Positions 39,963-50,682 of a DNA stretch of 64,000 bases are shown in pieces. A program made the position numbers and the translations under genes. Position 1 is the stretch's first letter. Each line of letters opens with the position of its first letter. The stretch is from NCBI GenBank assembly GCA_021927905.1, contig BLLK01000020.1, positions 744,001 through 808,000 on the forward strand, in the 5' to 3' direction. Origin of the DNA: Chaetoceros tenuissimus. Lineage: Eukaryota > Bacillariophyta > Thalassiosirophyceae > Chaetocerotales > Chaetocerotaceae. The notes under the pieces are model-generated. The model was not told where the DNA came from, ran no database searches, and worked only from the letters and a program-made list of their open reading frames with translations.

Positions 39963-42900
39963 TCAGCGGACGCAGCTTTCATTGCAAATGTCTTTGCCTT
40001 CTCTGTCTTCGGCCAATCCTTCACCAAAACAACCAGGTACACTTTCGAATGCATTGCGTTGCCTACAAACTAAACCATCTGCACAATCATCATCATCGTC
40101 ACAGTCTCCTTGACAGAGACCACACTTCCAAGAACTCTTGCATTCTCCAATATATTTAATCTTTGGAGGCTGAATACATACATCCTTTCCCTCGATATCT
40201 GTCGTTCCACCCTCTCCTCTACAACCTGGAACTTCTTCAAAAGAATTACGCTGAGCACATACGAGATTGCCTTCGCATTCTCTATCATTATCACAATCTC
40301 CGAAGCATTCTGCACAAGGCTCGCTGGAGCTACAGTCTCCATTAAAAGTAATAACACTTTCTGTCAAAGATGGAGCACTCGAAACACTAGGTGTTGAAGA
40401 AGGAAAAGGAACAGCTTCGGCACAGATATCCTTTGCTCTCTTGTCATCATTAAGTCCATCACCGTTGCATCCTAGTACAGGCTCATAGTTGTCTCTTTGC
40501 ACACATACGAGATTGCCCTCACAATCATCATCATCGTCACAGTCTCCTTGACAGAGTCGACATTGATGCTGACTTGTGCATTCGCCGACATACTTGATCT
40601 TTGGAGGTTGCATACATACATCCTTTCCTTTGACATCGGATTTGCCTCCTTCACCTACACAGCCACTGATAGGCTCAAACCCGTCACGCTGTCCGCATAC
40701 CAAGTCACCTTCGCACTGGTCATCATGATCGCAATCTCCGAAGCATTCTGCACAAGGCTCGCTGGAGCTACAGTCTCCGTCGATAATGATCATGTTGGAG
40801 AATGATGGAGCACTCGAGACACTAGGTGTTGAAGAAGGAAAAGGAACAGCTTCGGCACAGATATCCTTTGCTCTCTTGTCATCATTAAGTCCATCACCAT
40901 TGCATCCTAGTACAGGCTCATAGTTGTCTCTTTGTACACATACGAGATTGCCCTCACAATCATCATCATCGTCACAGTCTCCTTGACAGAGTCGACATTG
41001 ATGCTGACTTGTGCATTCGCCGACATACTTGATCTTTGGAGGTTGCATACATACATCCTTTCCTTTGACATCGGATTTGCCTCCTTCACCTACACAGCCA
41101 CTGATAGGCTCAAACCCGTCACGCTGTCCGCATACCAAGTCACCTTCGCACTGGTCATCATGATCGCAATCTCCGAAGCATTCTGCACAAGGCTCGCTGG
41201 AGCTACAGTCTCCGTCGATAATGATCATGTTGGAGAATGATGGAGCACTCGAGACACTAGGTGTTGAAGAAGGAAAAGGAACAGCTTCGGCACAGATATC
41301 CTTTGCTCTCTTGTCATCATTAAGTCCATCCCCATTGCATCCTAGTACAGGCTCATAGTTGTCTCTTTGTACACACACGAGAGATCCCTCGCAATCATCA
41401 TCATCGTCACAGTCTCCTTGACAGAGTCCACATTGATGCTGACTTCTGCATTCGCCGACATACTTGATCTTTGGAGGTTGCATACATACATCCTTTCCTT
41501 TGACATCGGATTTGCCTCCTTCACCTACACAACCACTGATAGGCTCAAACCCGTCACGCTGTCCACAAACCAAGTCACCTTCACATTGGTCATCATGATC
41601 ACAGTCTCCGAAGCATTCTGCACAAGGCTCGCTGGAGCTACAGTCTCCGTCGATAATGATCATGTTGGAGAATGATGGAGCACTCGAGACACTAGGTGTT
41701 GAAGAAGGAAAAGGAACAGCTTCGGCACAGATATCCTTTGCTCTCTTGTCATCATTAAGTCCATCCCCATTGCATCCTAGTACAGGCTCATAGTTGTCTC
41801 TTTGTACACACACGAGAGATCCCTCGCAATCATCATCATCGTCACAGTCTCCTTGACAGAGTCCACATTGATGCTGACTTCTGCATTCGCCGACATACTT
41901 GATCTTTGGAGGTTGCATACATACATCCTTTCCTTTGACATCGGATTTGCCTCCTTCACCTACACAACCACTGATAGGCTCAAACCCGTCACGCTGTCCG
42001 CATACCAAGTCACCTTCACATTGGTCATCATGATCACAGTCTCCGAAGCATTCTGCACAAGGCTCGCTGGAGCTACAGTCTCCGTCGATAATGATCATGT
42101 TGGAGAATGATGGTTGGTTCGTGACGGATGGTTGACTAGAGACAGTAGGTGTCGTTGATGGGAAGGGAGAAGGTGGCTCTACACAGACATCTTTTCCAAA
42201 TAAATCTGAGTTACCCCCTTCTCCTGAGCATCCTGGTATTGATTCAAATCCGTCACGATGAGCACATACGAGGTCTGCTTCGCATTCATCATCGTCGTCA
42301 CAGTCTCCTTGACATAGTTTGCAAGGCTCGCTTGAGGTACAATCTTTGTCAATTTTGATGAGTAATGAAGGTTGCAAAGAAATGGATGGGGATATCGAAG
42401 GCGATGGAGATAGAGTAGTGTGGGTGGATCTTGCTGATGTATCCAGTAGCCATGTCTGAGTGTCCAACTGAACAGCACGCGTTTTCAACTCAAGTTCAGC
42501 ACCAACTTTATTGGAATCATTCTTCAAAGAAATCGCCTTGATTCCTCTTTGTTTCAGAACAATTGTTTTGTCTAGAGTGTTGTAGGCAAAAGAAACGAAT
42601 TTCTGTGCCTTTGTGCATGGTCCTGCACCTAGTTTAGTCCCCTTTTTCCAAATAATACAATTACTTTTGTCAGCCGCAGATCTGATGACTGAACCATCCG
42701 ACTCCCTAAATAAGGAATAAGATTATTGAAAAGAAAACAAATTAAAAGAAAGAAATCAATATAAAATCTTACCATATCTGAGAACTTGTGTCTCTACACT
42801 CTTGAAGCTCAAGGACAACCCTTCCATTGCTAGATGTCACTTCTACACATAATTTTTTACCATCTGACGAGGAAACACTATTTTGAATACTAAACATCTG

Positions 42901-43644
42901 TGGCATAGAGGCATTAGTTTCCCAGCGTTGCATGACTTTTGTGGATTTCAATTTCTCGATGACAATATTATTTGTAGTTCTCGCTCTTCAATAATAAAGA
43001 TAAAAAAGTCAGTGACTGATATAGATTACCTAGATACAAGTCGAAAAACTCTACTTACTTGTCATTTTTGACTCCCAAAACTTGAAATCCTTTCTTTTTC
43101 CAAGCAATGGTATTATCAAATGCATTGATTATCCACATGTTTTTGGTTGATGGAAAACTGCAAGGTTTCAGCGTAATAGACTTTTTCTTTGTCCCTTTCT
43201 CAACGACCCTGGTCAAACCTAAGTCATTCATGTAAACATTTCAAGGATGAGATTCAAATACAAGCAAAAATCTACTTAAAGATATGATATATAATGTGAC
43301 TTACAAAGACTTGGTGCAGCTTCCAAGATAATTCTACTTGATCCATCAGTAGTCCACATTTGCTTATCATTATTTGCCTCACACTCATTCACAGTAATAG
43401 CTACATCTTTCTGAAAGTCTGAAACCTCTAGGCATAAATCAACACCTTTATTAGAAGTTTGCATGGATCGGATAGGGAATGGTGTACCTGATAACTTTCT
43501 TGGGATCCTTTCAGATTGGGAAATAATTGGAAATGTTGCGATGTTATCCATCTCATGCTGAACAAGGATTGTTTTGACTCCATCACTCTCATTCGCAGCG
43601 CACCCAACAATGACGAGAAGTGCAACTGCTTTAGAGAGTCTCAT
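39963..43644 (-). CDS. Secreted ricin-B-lectin/cysteine-repeat surface protein
   Basis: Four exons: complement of 43305-43644, 43059-43218, 42773-42985 and 39963-42705; 1,151 residues in consistent phase. A signal peptide (MRLSKAVALLVIVGC) is followed by a ricin-B-like beta-trefoil region of about 330 residues, with LCLEVSDFQKDVAITVNEC and QMW, then LCVEVTSSNGRVVLELQEC and QIW, then a third lobe; these are QxW carbohydrate-binding motifs. The remainder is a series of 60-70-residue cysteine-rich acidic modules of the form CSSSEPCAECFGDCDHDDQC ... LVCGQRDGFEPISGC ... GKDVC. Four blocks of two modules are near-identical tandem repeats, with Ser/Thr/Pro linkers before and between. Asp-rich CDDDDDC runs could bind calcium. 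Probably extracellular or frustule-associated, binding glycans. Confidence 0.82.
40371..42110 (-). repeat. Four 435-bp in-frame tandem repeats
   Basis: Units at 41676-42110, 41241-41675, 40806-41240 and 40371-40805, each encoding 145 residues (two cysteine-rich modules plus linker). Copies differ at only a few positions; in pairs, units 1 and 2 share the RSQHQCGLC/EGSLVC variant and units 3 and 4 the TSQHQCRLC/EGNLVC variant. This suggests duplication of a two-unit block or unequal crossing-over, and the copy number may vary between strains. Confidence 0.9.
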
Positions 43645-43961
43645 TGTGTTAATAAATATTTCTATTTCTTTTCTTTCAGTTTCCCAAAGAGTACTAGCTT
43701 CATGAGCTTCTAGACAAAAGAAAACTATGAAAAAAGTACCAGCGCACGATGAGAATGGAAAATTCAAAAGAATACAAGAATCAGGTCAAGCAAGACTGAC
43801 TGTTCGGTACAGATTTTAACTAACTGTGCGTGACGTTCTCAATGAAATAATATCAATATATCTTTGTAAGACAATTTACATATTTTCGACACACGAATGC
43901 CTCATCACTATGAACTTGAAATTAGTTTGAATTTTGTTTTAGGTTACTTCATCACAGTGTC

Positions 43962-44570
43962 TTAGACTAAAGTCCCTACTACACCAAAAAGTGCAATCAT
44001 TGCAACTAGAGTTGAGGATAATGAGCTTGCACCCGACTCTTTGACAGCCACCTCATCATAGCCTAGTGCAGTAAATGCACTAAAGTGCTCTTCCTGTACC
44101 TTCAATGCAGCGTCTTTATCACAAGTTGTGCCAATGCATTCAGCCAAGTTTTTGAATAAAACAGATAATCCTTCGCCCTCCATAGTAACTGAATATTCAA
44201 AGATTTGACCTCCTGCATTGTTACAAGCGGTTTCAAGCGTGGAAACAACATCCTTGTAGTCACATGTAACCTTTGCGTTTTTATATGAGCAAGAAGAATT
44301 GTTTGAATAATCCTCTAGGCTACTAGGAGCATTTGCAACTGCATCAATAATATCTTGATTCTTATTGAGGTCAAGCGTTTCACTCTCACAAGTCTCAGAG
44401 TTGAGTTTACGGACAACATTGATGGGAATATTCTTGATAACATCTGTCGCATCTTTCTTGGAATGAATAAAATTATTGACCTCTTCATTGGTTTTCTTTG
44501 CACGAAGTTCTGCTGTCACGCTTCCTGTAGCAAGAAGGAGAGAGAGTAGGGCAAGAGATTTATTGAGCAT
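43962..44570 (-). CDS. Secreted protein with probable GPI anchor
   Basis: A 202-residue protein that I cannot place in a named family. It has a signal peptide (MLNKSLALLSLLLATGSVTA), a Cys-containing ectodomain with CESETLDLNKNQ, CSYKNAKVTCDYKDVV, CNNAGGQIFEYSV and CIGTTC segments, and a C-terminal small-residue cluster (SGASSLSS) followed by a hydrophobic tail ending at the stop, as expected for GPI attachment. Six Cys could form three disulfides. The upstream 43645-43961 and downstream 44571-44969 stretches hold no recognised features. Confidence 0.65.
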   Translation of the reverse strand: MLNKSLALLSLLLATGSVTAELRAKKTNEEVNNFIHSKKDATDVIKNIPINVVRKLNSETCESETLDLNKNQDIIDAVANAPSSLEDYSNNSSCSYKNAKVTCDYKDVVSTLETACNNAGGQIFEYSVTMEGEGLSVLFKNLAECIGTTCDKDAALKVQEEHFSAFTALGYDEVAVKESGASSLSSTLVAMIALFGVVGTLV

Positions 44571-44969
44571 ATTGATTGGTGACTATGTAAAAGATTGAAG
44601 AGAAGGGTGAGTTTGAGCTGAGATAAATTAGAATTCGAATGGTGTAGATGATATGTTGGCAGCTTACCTTTTTGTAAATAATGAGAAAAGGAAACATTCT
44701 CTACCTTCTCTCTAAAATTCAATCGTTTTTGTTAATCGTACCAAATGGGATTGTAAATACTTCTACTACTCTACTGTGTTGTGACAAGCTTTCAAGTCTT
44801 TCACGATTTGACAACTGCACTCAATTTCATACGAATTCATGCAATGATAGCAATGCAGTCTTCATAATAAAATGACTTACAAGCTCAGTAAATAACGTAT
44901 TAGATTTGCTAGAAGCTTACTCTTCTTCTATGTTGACTTTATTTGTTTTCGTTAAAGATTATACTGCAC

Positions 44970-46679
44970 TCAAGCAACTGCTTTCGCCTGTTCTTTTGCA
45001 AGTCTCCTTCTTAGGAAAAAAGCTCTACATAGAAAAGAAGTTATACGAACACTTTGATAAGCTAGAAAGACTCCCCACACCGATTTCAGAGTGACGTTTT
45101 TACCAACCCGAGCTGCGTACTTCAGTTGCAGCATTAGTACGGGGATCACAGCAAAAAATAAGCCATATATTCTTCCAAGAAATTTGAGATCCTTAAATCC
45201 TAAAAGACATCCCTCTGCAGCACAGAAGATTCCATGTGTTGAAAATAATGCAATCATAATTGGTACAACACTACTGACTGTTGCTCTAACGGCAGGATCT
45301 GTTGTAAGGAATATACTAGCAAGAGGTATGGATGCTGCAATCATTGCCAAAATTAGTCCCATCCCAGACGCTACTTTGAAAATATTCTTCATAGTTTTTC
45401 TCACAGCCACTGTTCGACTTTTGCTAGGCTCTTGAACAACTAGAGGTGGTAAAAAGCTTTGTGCTGTCAAACTACAAGAATCACCAATCGGAATAAGAGC
45501 ATAGAAAATGGATGTAATAATTTGCTGAGCAGCCATTGCACAGGCATTCAACGTTGACGATACCACATGACCTTGTGCAATGTAAATGGAACATCTCCCG
45601 ACTTGTGTTGTAGTAACTGGAATAACATATGGCTTGAATTCGTCAACTGTTTTCCTACTTGGGAGTTTGAAGAAATTTTTTAAAGTCATTCTTCCAACAA
45701 GTAACCCATTAGTGGTTGTTTTGAGTCCATTTCTATTTGAGATTCTCTTGGATTTACCCATAAATGTGCGAAAGAACAAAGCGACAGCAGAGTATTGAGC
45801 AATAGTTGTAGCCCATGCTACACCCGCTGTACCACCGATCCAGGCATGACTTCTTCCAACAAAGGCTAGATCCAAAACCAAGTTGATCACGGCCATAATC
45901 ACAATAACGCAAAATGGAGTTTTGTTATCTTCGAGCCCTAAACAAGCAGATTGACTGGTCCCAATCATTGCTGCTGCAGGCATTCCTAATGCTCGAATTG
46001 CAACATATCTATACGCAGAATGCAACACCTCTACTTCAATATTAGCATTTCCAACCAAAGGTACAAGCATTTTTTGCGATGTAAGGATGAGAAGTAGTCC
46101 AAGAACCGCCCCTAAAAGAGCTGAAAATCTAAGCGAACCCATAAATGCATCTTTAATTTCGTTTTCACTTCGACTTTTTTTCGACGATGCAATCATATTT
46201 GTAGTTCCAGTGTAGAGGAAACTCAATGTTCGTGCCGAGTAATCTGATATAGTCACAGCTGGATTCAAAGCAGCTTGTTGAAGTGTTCCGCCAAACAAGC
46301 CCACCGAACTTGTGTCAATCATGGACAGCAGTGGAGAGCAAAGATAAACTCCAATCGCAGGTAAAGCAAATGCCAATATTTTACGAATGGATGGAACTTC
46401 TTCACTTAGTTCCAAATTCATCTCCATTTCATTCTCACTAATACTATTATATTCCATAGATGTCTCTTCTTCATTCCCTACAGTGATGCTTTCATCATTG
46501 TTAAAGTCTTCAAGTGGAATAGAAGTGGCTGTATCGAACAAATGTGAATGTCTGTTCTTCCCTGGCAAATAAGAAGGCGCAAATACACATCTAGAATTTA
46601 TTGTGTTGGTGAAGGATTCACATACATCTACTTGCACCAGAAATAGCAGAACAGACATGCAAAAGTAGAATAGATGCAT
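44970..46679 (-). CDS. Plastid MATE-family transporter
   Basis: A 569-residue multi-pass protein. The N-terminal signal peptide ends ...CESFTN, with Phe at the expected cleavage position of a diatom plastid presequence, followed by an acidic linker. The membrane part begins ILAFALPAIGVYLCSPLLS and has the MATE pattern of two six-helix halves: MIDTSSVGLFG, RALGMPAAAMIGTSQSACLG, then in the second half AQQIITSIFYALIPIGDSCS and FFAVIPVLMLQL. It resembles plant plastid MATEs of the EDS5/DTX45-46 group, which export small organic molecules across the envelope by ion antiport. The substrate cannot be told from sequence. It is divergent from the gene at 47.1 kb across 427 bp of featureless sequence. 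Confidence 0.85.
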   Translation of the reverse strand: MHLFYFCMSVLLFLVQVDVCESFTNTINSRCVFAPSYLPGKNRHSHLFDTATSIPLEDFNNDESITVGNEEETSMEYNSISENEMEMNLELSEEVPSIRKILAFALPAIGVYLCSPLLSMIDTSSVGLFGGTLQQAALNPAVTISDYSARTLSFLYTGTTNMIASSKKSRSENEIKDAFMGSLRFSALLGAVLGLLLILTSQKMLVPLVGNANIEVEVLHSAYRYVAIRALGMPAAAMIGTSQSACLGLEDNKTPFCVIVIMAVINLVLDLAFVGRSHAWIGGTAGVAWATTIAQYSAVALFFRTFMGKSKRISNRNGLKTTTNGLLVGRMTLKNFFKLPSRKTVDEFKPYVIPVTTTQVGRCSIYIAQGHVVSSTLNACAMAAQQIITSIFYALIPIGDSCSLTAQSFLPPLVVQEPSKSRTVAVRKTMKNIFKVASGMGLILAMIAASIPLASIFLTTDPAVRATVSSVVPIMIALFSTHGIFCAAEGCLLGFKDLKFLGRIYGLFFAVIPVLMLQLKYAARVGKNVTLKSVWGVFLAYQSVRITSFLCRAFFLRRRLAKEQAKAVA

Positions 46680-47106
46680 GGTGCTTTAGGTAATTATGTT
46701 TTTGCAAGCGCAAATAGTAATGAAGGATGTATAGTGGTAATAGATACGTTTCTTGTTCTCCAGTCAAAGAGAGGAATAATAATGTAGAATGTATTTCATT
46801 GGTCGCGATGAAGAGGAAAAGAAGAATTGAGGAGTGACGTTGTTCAAAAATTGACTCTAACGAAAGTAGCTAAGAATCGGGCTACATTAGTCAAAGTCAA
46901 ATTTTCTTTATTCCGTCCTAGTACGCACGTAGGAACAACAGAGAACAATTGGAATTCTTCTTCCAATCCAAGATCAAGCAAAAAAATGAGCAAAGCATGA
47001 CCCTATCATCAACCATCACACAGCTACGAGATCATGAGAATCACAAAACGAACAAAGAAAGAAGAGCCACTCTTTTTCATTTTAGAATAATCAATTAATT
47101 TGTAAC
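46680..47106. other. Divergent intergenic region
   Basis: Promoter region shared by the MATE gene (minus) and the gene at 47107 (plus). No motif recognised. Confidence 0.45.
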
Positions 47107-48003
47107 ATGTTGCAAAGAGGAAAACAATTTATCAAGAAGCTTGCACAAACATACAACATGGCTTTGCATAGAGGGACAACAAACGCCAGCAAGAGTCATG
47201 TCGAAAATAGAGAGGCAAGAAGCTATTCTAAACTTGTGTTCCTTGGCAAACGTACACTACGAAAAGGTGAAGCTATAGAGAAAACGAGCCTTTTCAGCAG
47301 GAAAGTAATCTTTGAATCTAACAAAGATCGAAAAATCTACCTATGTCTGTCAAAGATCAAGTTCTTGCCGAAAATAGAAACTGATCCTGACGAGCAACTC
47401 TGGATCAAAGAAAAAGACGGACCTGTTTGGGTATATCCAAGAGGAGCAAACATTGCTTACGATCCTGCATTCATTCAAGATTACAAAGTGAAGCCATCCT
47501 CAACCATTGACTATGAGCCCATGAGTAGTTCACCCTTGAATCGTGTTACTTCGAACTTGCAACCAATATGCAAATATTCTTTAGAATTTGTAGATGATGT
47601 GTCTACAATCGCTAATGAAGAAACTGATCCTGATCTTGGCTTTGAAGTATCTGGAAATATTCCAAAGCCTTCCTTCTTGACAAATAGGGCAGATACCTTT
47701 GGATCTAATTTGGCAACAATCGCCCCATCTCAGACTCAAATCCAGCAAAATGTTTCCTCAGGAACTCCGTTGAGTACTGTACCTACACCTCTTGTCTGGG
47801 CAGTAGTTCGTGATGTATCTCGCTGTATTTTTCCAATCAATCCACCAACTGCTATTGTTCTCGCATCAGCAGCAACTGCTGTCAAACTACTCGGCGAACT
47901 TTGGCAAAATGACGGTCATCAGCAATATGAGGAATCTTCTGTGTCTCAAAGTTTTAGAAATATTCCCTTGGAAGTGGAAATACCAGTTATTGATAAGATC
48001 TAG
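47107..48003 (+). CDS. Unknown basic protein
   Basis: A 298-residue single-exon protein without a recognised family. The N-terminus is strongly basic and could be amphipathic (MLQRGKQFIKKLAQTYNMAL), followed by an Arg/Lys-rich domain, a Trp-containing motif (LWIKEKDGPVWVYPRG), a Ser/Thr/Pro-rich middle and a hydrophobic C-terminal stretch (PTAIVLASAATAVKLLGELW) that may be a membrane segment. The N-terminus could be mitochondrial targeting. Converges with the DnaJ gene 100 bp downstream. Confidence 0.6.
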   Translation: MLQRGKQFIKKLAQTYNMALHRGTTNASKSHVENREARSYSKLVFLGKRTLRKGEAIEKTSLFSRKVIFESNKDRKIYLCLSKIKFLPKIETDPDEQLWIKEKDGPVWVYPRGANIAYDPAFIQDYKVKPSSTIDYEPMSSSPLNRVTSNLQPICKYSLEFVDDVSTIANEETDPDLGFEVSGNIPKPSFLTNRADTFGSNLATIAPSQTQIQQNVSSGTPLSTVPTPLVWAVVRDVSRCIFPINPPTAIVLASAATAVKLLGELWQNDGHQQYEESSVSQSFRNIPLEVEIPVIDKI

Positions 48004-48103
48004 ACGTTCATGCCACAATATATAAATATAAGTACTACATACATAAAAAATAAAATAGGTTTTATCATCATTAAAAGTAAGTCTATACAAGAAACAATTT
48101 CTA

Positions 48104-50215
48104 TTAATCAAGATCATCCATGTCGTCATCATTATTTGCTTCAAGATCTTGCTTATCTTCCTCCATGTCAATAGCGATAGGAAATTGTTGAACTACTTCG
48201 TCTCTCGCTTCATCAACCCTCGTTGACTTTTCAAGCACATTATCATTTGAAGCATTCTTTCCTTCTTGTTCTTTCAACTCAGAAAGAATATCATCCTCGG
48301 CTTCCCCTGCTGCATCATTGTTAGCTTCCATATTCATCATCTTTGTCGGGTCAGCAAATATGCAACAAGCACAAGAAAGAGTAATGATGAAAGCGATGAA
48401 AAATAATGGGAATAATATCCAAAGAGATGAGAAACCATTGTTGTCTTCGTCACTGTCAGTTGATTCATTTAATTTGACAGTGAAAAGTGACAGAGCAATA
48501 ATGAAATATATGTAGTAGCAACAAGATCCCATTGACTTTGCATGTTCTTCTGCAGCCTCCGAATCCATTTGCATACCCATATTATCGTACTGATTGTATT
48601 CTTCATTGTTTGCTGCACTTGGAATTTCTTGTGATGGAACAGCATTTGGTTCTATAGGCTGTGACAATGGTTCGTCTTTAGTCACTTCCGATGTAATTGG
48701 TTCTTCTGTTTTAGTCTCAACAAGTGGTGAAATAGCTGCAGCTTCTGCATTCTCTTGACCAGCTTCAATGTCTGTCTTGCCAATATCAATTGGTTCCTCT
48801 TGAGTCAATAATGACGTTTGTTCTTGGTCACTTTCTACACATGGAGATTCATCTTCATTTGCTTCAGATTTATTACTATCATCTCCGGCTGCATCATCAT
48901 CCAAATCAACTTGAAAAATTTGTACTTCTTCCTCGTTTTTGTTTGGAATAGCCATTGGTCCCAAACATGTTCCAAAACAAGCAGTCAAGGTAGCTAGAAT
49001 AACCTCAATCCAAATTGGAATGAAAACAATGTTCCAATTCCAACCGCGGTCTTGATCCAGCTGAAGTGTAAGAATAACCAAAAATGGCATACGGTATACT
49101 ACAGTCTTGATGATACTTTCAAATGCATGTGAACGGATCATGTTTGCATATTCATATTCAGGAGAAGACGCAATAGCAAGGGATAGTTTGACTTCTTCTT
49201 CTAGACCACAAAAACTTTCTGGGGCATCAACACTCTGATCATCACCTACAACATCTGGATCCTCAGTAATGATGATGTATGCTTCATTTATATCTTCGAG
49301 CTCTTCTTCTGTTAGATCTTGATAAGTTCTCTGCGGTGCTTGGTTTTCTACATTCTCATCTCCCTCCTCGTTTAGACCCGGGATGATGGTTTTTTCAAGA
49401 TAACGAACAGTGACCATGCGTGCAATATCTTTTTGAACCATTTTCATAACTACCAAGTTATGCACAATCAACAAAATCTGATGGATGTATATCGGGATGA
49501 GAATCACACTATACTTGTAATCAACACTTGCATCCCATTTCAATGCCAATAAAATCTCAAGTGCAAATATACAACTAACACGCATGGCTGCCAATATCGC
49601 CCCAGCAAAAACGTCATACCAAAAGATCAATATATTCAAAACCCAAAGCGGCGACAAAAGCACCATCCAATCAGCTTGAGCGAGGGAGCTTTGGCTTCCC
49701 GATAAGATACCATCAATTTTGACACAAATCAAGATGGGAATAATCAAGAAAAAAGCGACCAAGACGAGTACCATTGAAAACAACTTGCAGCGATCTCCAA
49801 AATTTGCTTCTGCAAAATTCTGTACAATTTTGTAAAAGTCAAATCCTGATCCTTGAGATGTATGATCGTTTTTCGAATCTAGATAGGTATTGATTAGTTT
49901 CCCTCCTTCTGCACCTAAAACATCATATGCAGTTCGCTTCTTTGGTTCAGATAAAGTTTCATACGCCTCTTTGATTCTCACAAACTGTGCTTGTATTTCT
50001 TCTGCACTTTTATTTTGAGTCTTTGCAAACTGGGCGACTTTATCTGGATGATGTTGGAGTGATTTCTTGCGGTAAGCCTTTTTGATCTCATCTTGGTTTG
50101 CATTCGAAGTCAGGCCCAGTAATGAGTAGTAGTCCTCGTTGGCTTCACTTTCCGTCGTGTGCGGTAAGAAGGCACTGAAAAAGAACTTTATTAGATACAG
50201 TTGGAACTTATTCAT
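48104..50215 (-). CDS. DnaJ-domain multi-pass membrane protein (TMEM185-like body)
   Basis: A 703-residue protein. A signal or anchor sequence is followed by a complete J-domain (DYYSLLGLTSNANQDEIKKA ... LQHHPDKVAQ ... YETLSEPKKRTAYDVLG) with the HPD tripeptide needed to stimulate Hsp70 ATPase. The rest is multi-pass: VLVLVAFFLIIPILICVKID, LALKWDASVDYKYSVILIPI and LDQDRGWNWNIVFIPIWIEV. The last pattern (W-x-VFIPIW) resembles the TMEM185/TMEM60 family. Very acidic, Asn/Glu-rich segments separate helices and form the tail. Probably an ER or endomembrane Hsp70 co-chaperone. A paralogue lies immediately upstream on the same strand. Confidence 0.82.
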   Translation of the reverse strand: MNKFQLYLIKFFFSAFLPHTTESEANEDYYSLLGLTSNANQDEIKKAYRKKSLQHHPDKVAQFAKTQNKSAEEIQAQFVRIKEAYETLSEPKKRTAYDVLGAEGGKLINTYLDSKNDHTSQGSGFDFYKIVQNFAEANFGDRCKLFSMVLVLVAFFLIIPILICVKIDGILSGSQSSLAQADWMVLLSPLWVLNILIFWYDVFAGAILAAMRVSCIFALEILLALKWDASVDYKYSVILIPIYIHQILLIVHNLVVMKMVQKDIARMVTVRYLEKTIIPGLNEEGDENVENQAPQRTYQDLTEEELEDINEAYIIITEDPDVVGDDQSVDAPESFCGLEEEVKLSLAIASSPEYEYANMIRSHAFESIIKTVVYRMPFLVILTLQLDQDRGWNWNIVFIPIWIEVILATLTACFGTCLGPMAIPNKNEEEVQIFQVDLDDDAAGDDSNKSEANEDESPCVESDQEQTSLLTQEEPIDIGKTDIEAGQENAEAAAISPLVETKTEEPITSEVTKDEPLSQPIEPNAVPSQEIPSAANNEEYNQYDNMGMQMDSEAAEEHAKSMGSCCYYIYFIIALSLFTVKLNESTDSDEDNNGFSSLWILFPLFFIAFIITLSCACCIFADPTKMMNMEANNDAAGEAEDDILSELKEQEGKNASNDNVLEKSTRVDEARDEVVQQFPIAIDMEEDKQDLEANNDDDMDDLD

Positions 50216-50352
50216 TTTCCTTATTATGTTAGGTATTGTTTACGAATTCTACCTTTGAGATATCTTTGTAAGCTAATGGTGTACGCAGTACGCGGTAACC
50301 TTTTTGCCTTCTTACTGCACGACGAGATGAAATGAATGGCTGTCACACCTCG

Positions 50353-50368
50353 TGGGATTCAATAACGG
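50353..50368 (-). promoter_or_regulatory. CCGTTATTGAATCCCA motif upstream of the DnaJ gene
   Basis: On the minus strand, 138 bp before the DnaJ-gene ATG, the sequence reads CCGTTATTGAATCCCA, one base different from the core of the 49-bp elements at 2420 and 4206 and in the same orientation relative to its gene. A diverged version (GTTATTGCTGAATCCCA) lies at 52152-52170, upstream of the paralogous gene. The rest of 50216-50682 shows nothing else. Confidence 0.4.
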
Positions 50369-50682
50369 TTACACTCCAACGGCTGATCATCTTTTCATTA
50401 TTTGAAGAAAACGTAGACAATATACTCTATTTCACTTTGATATCATGGCCTACATATCAAACATATATAATGGCATATTTTTGTTCAGCCTTTTCATGAG
50501 ATTTATGGCATAGCACAAAGTCATAGAACTGCGCTGTCATATCGCGAGCTCTAATGACACTATCGAACCTTGGTAGACTACCTACCATACTGAATTATCA
50601 CACATATATGATTCCATCTCGAACCAGCTACCGTGTTTATAATTATCCATTTACATAACTCTTATTCTATGGAAAGAAATGT

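Noticed and set aside
40110-42110. Repeated plus-strand frames of about 102 codons opposite the cysteine-rich repeats
   Set aside because: They are antisense shadows of the 435-bp tandem repeats; their periodic recurrence only reflects the coding repeat.
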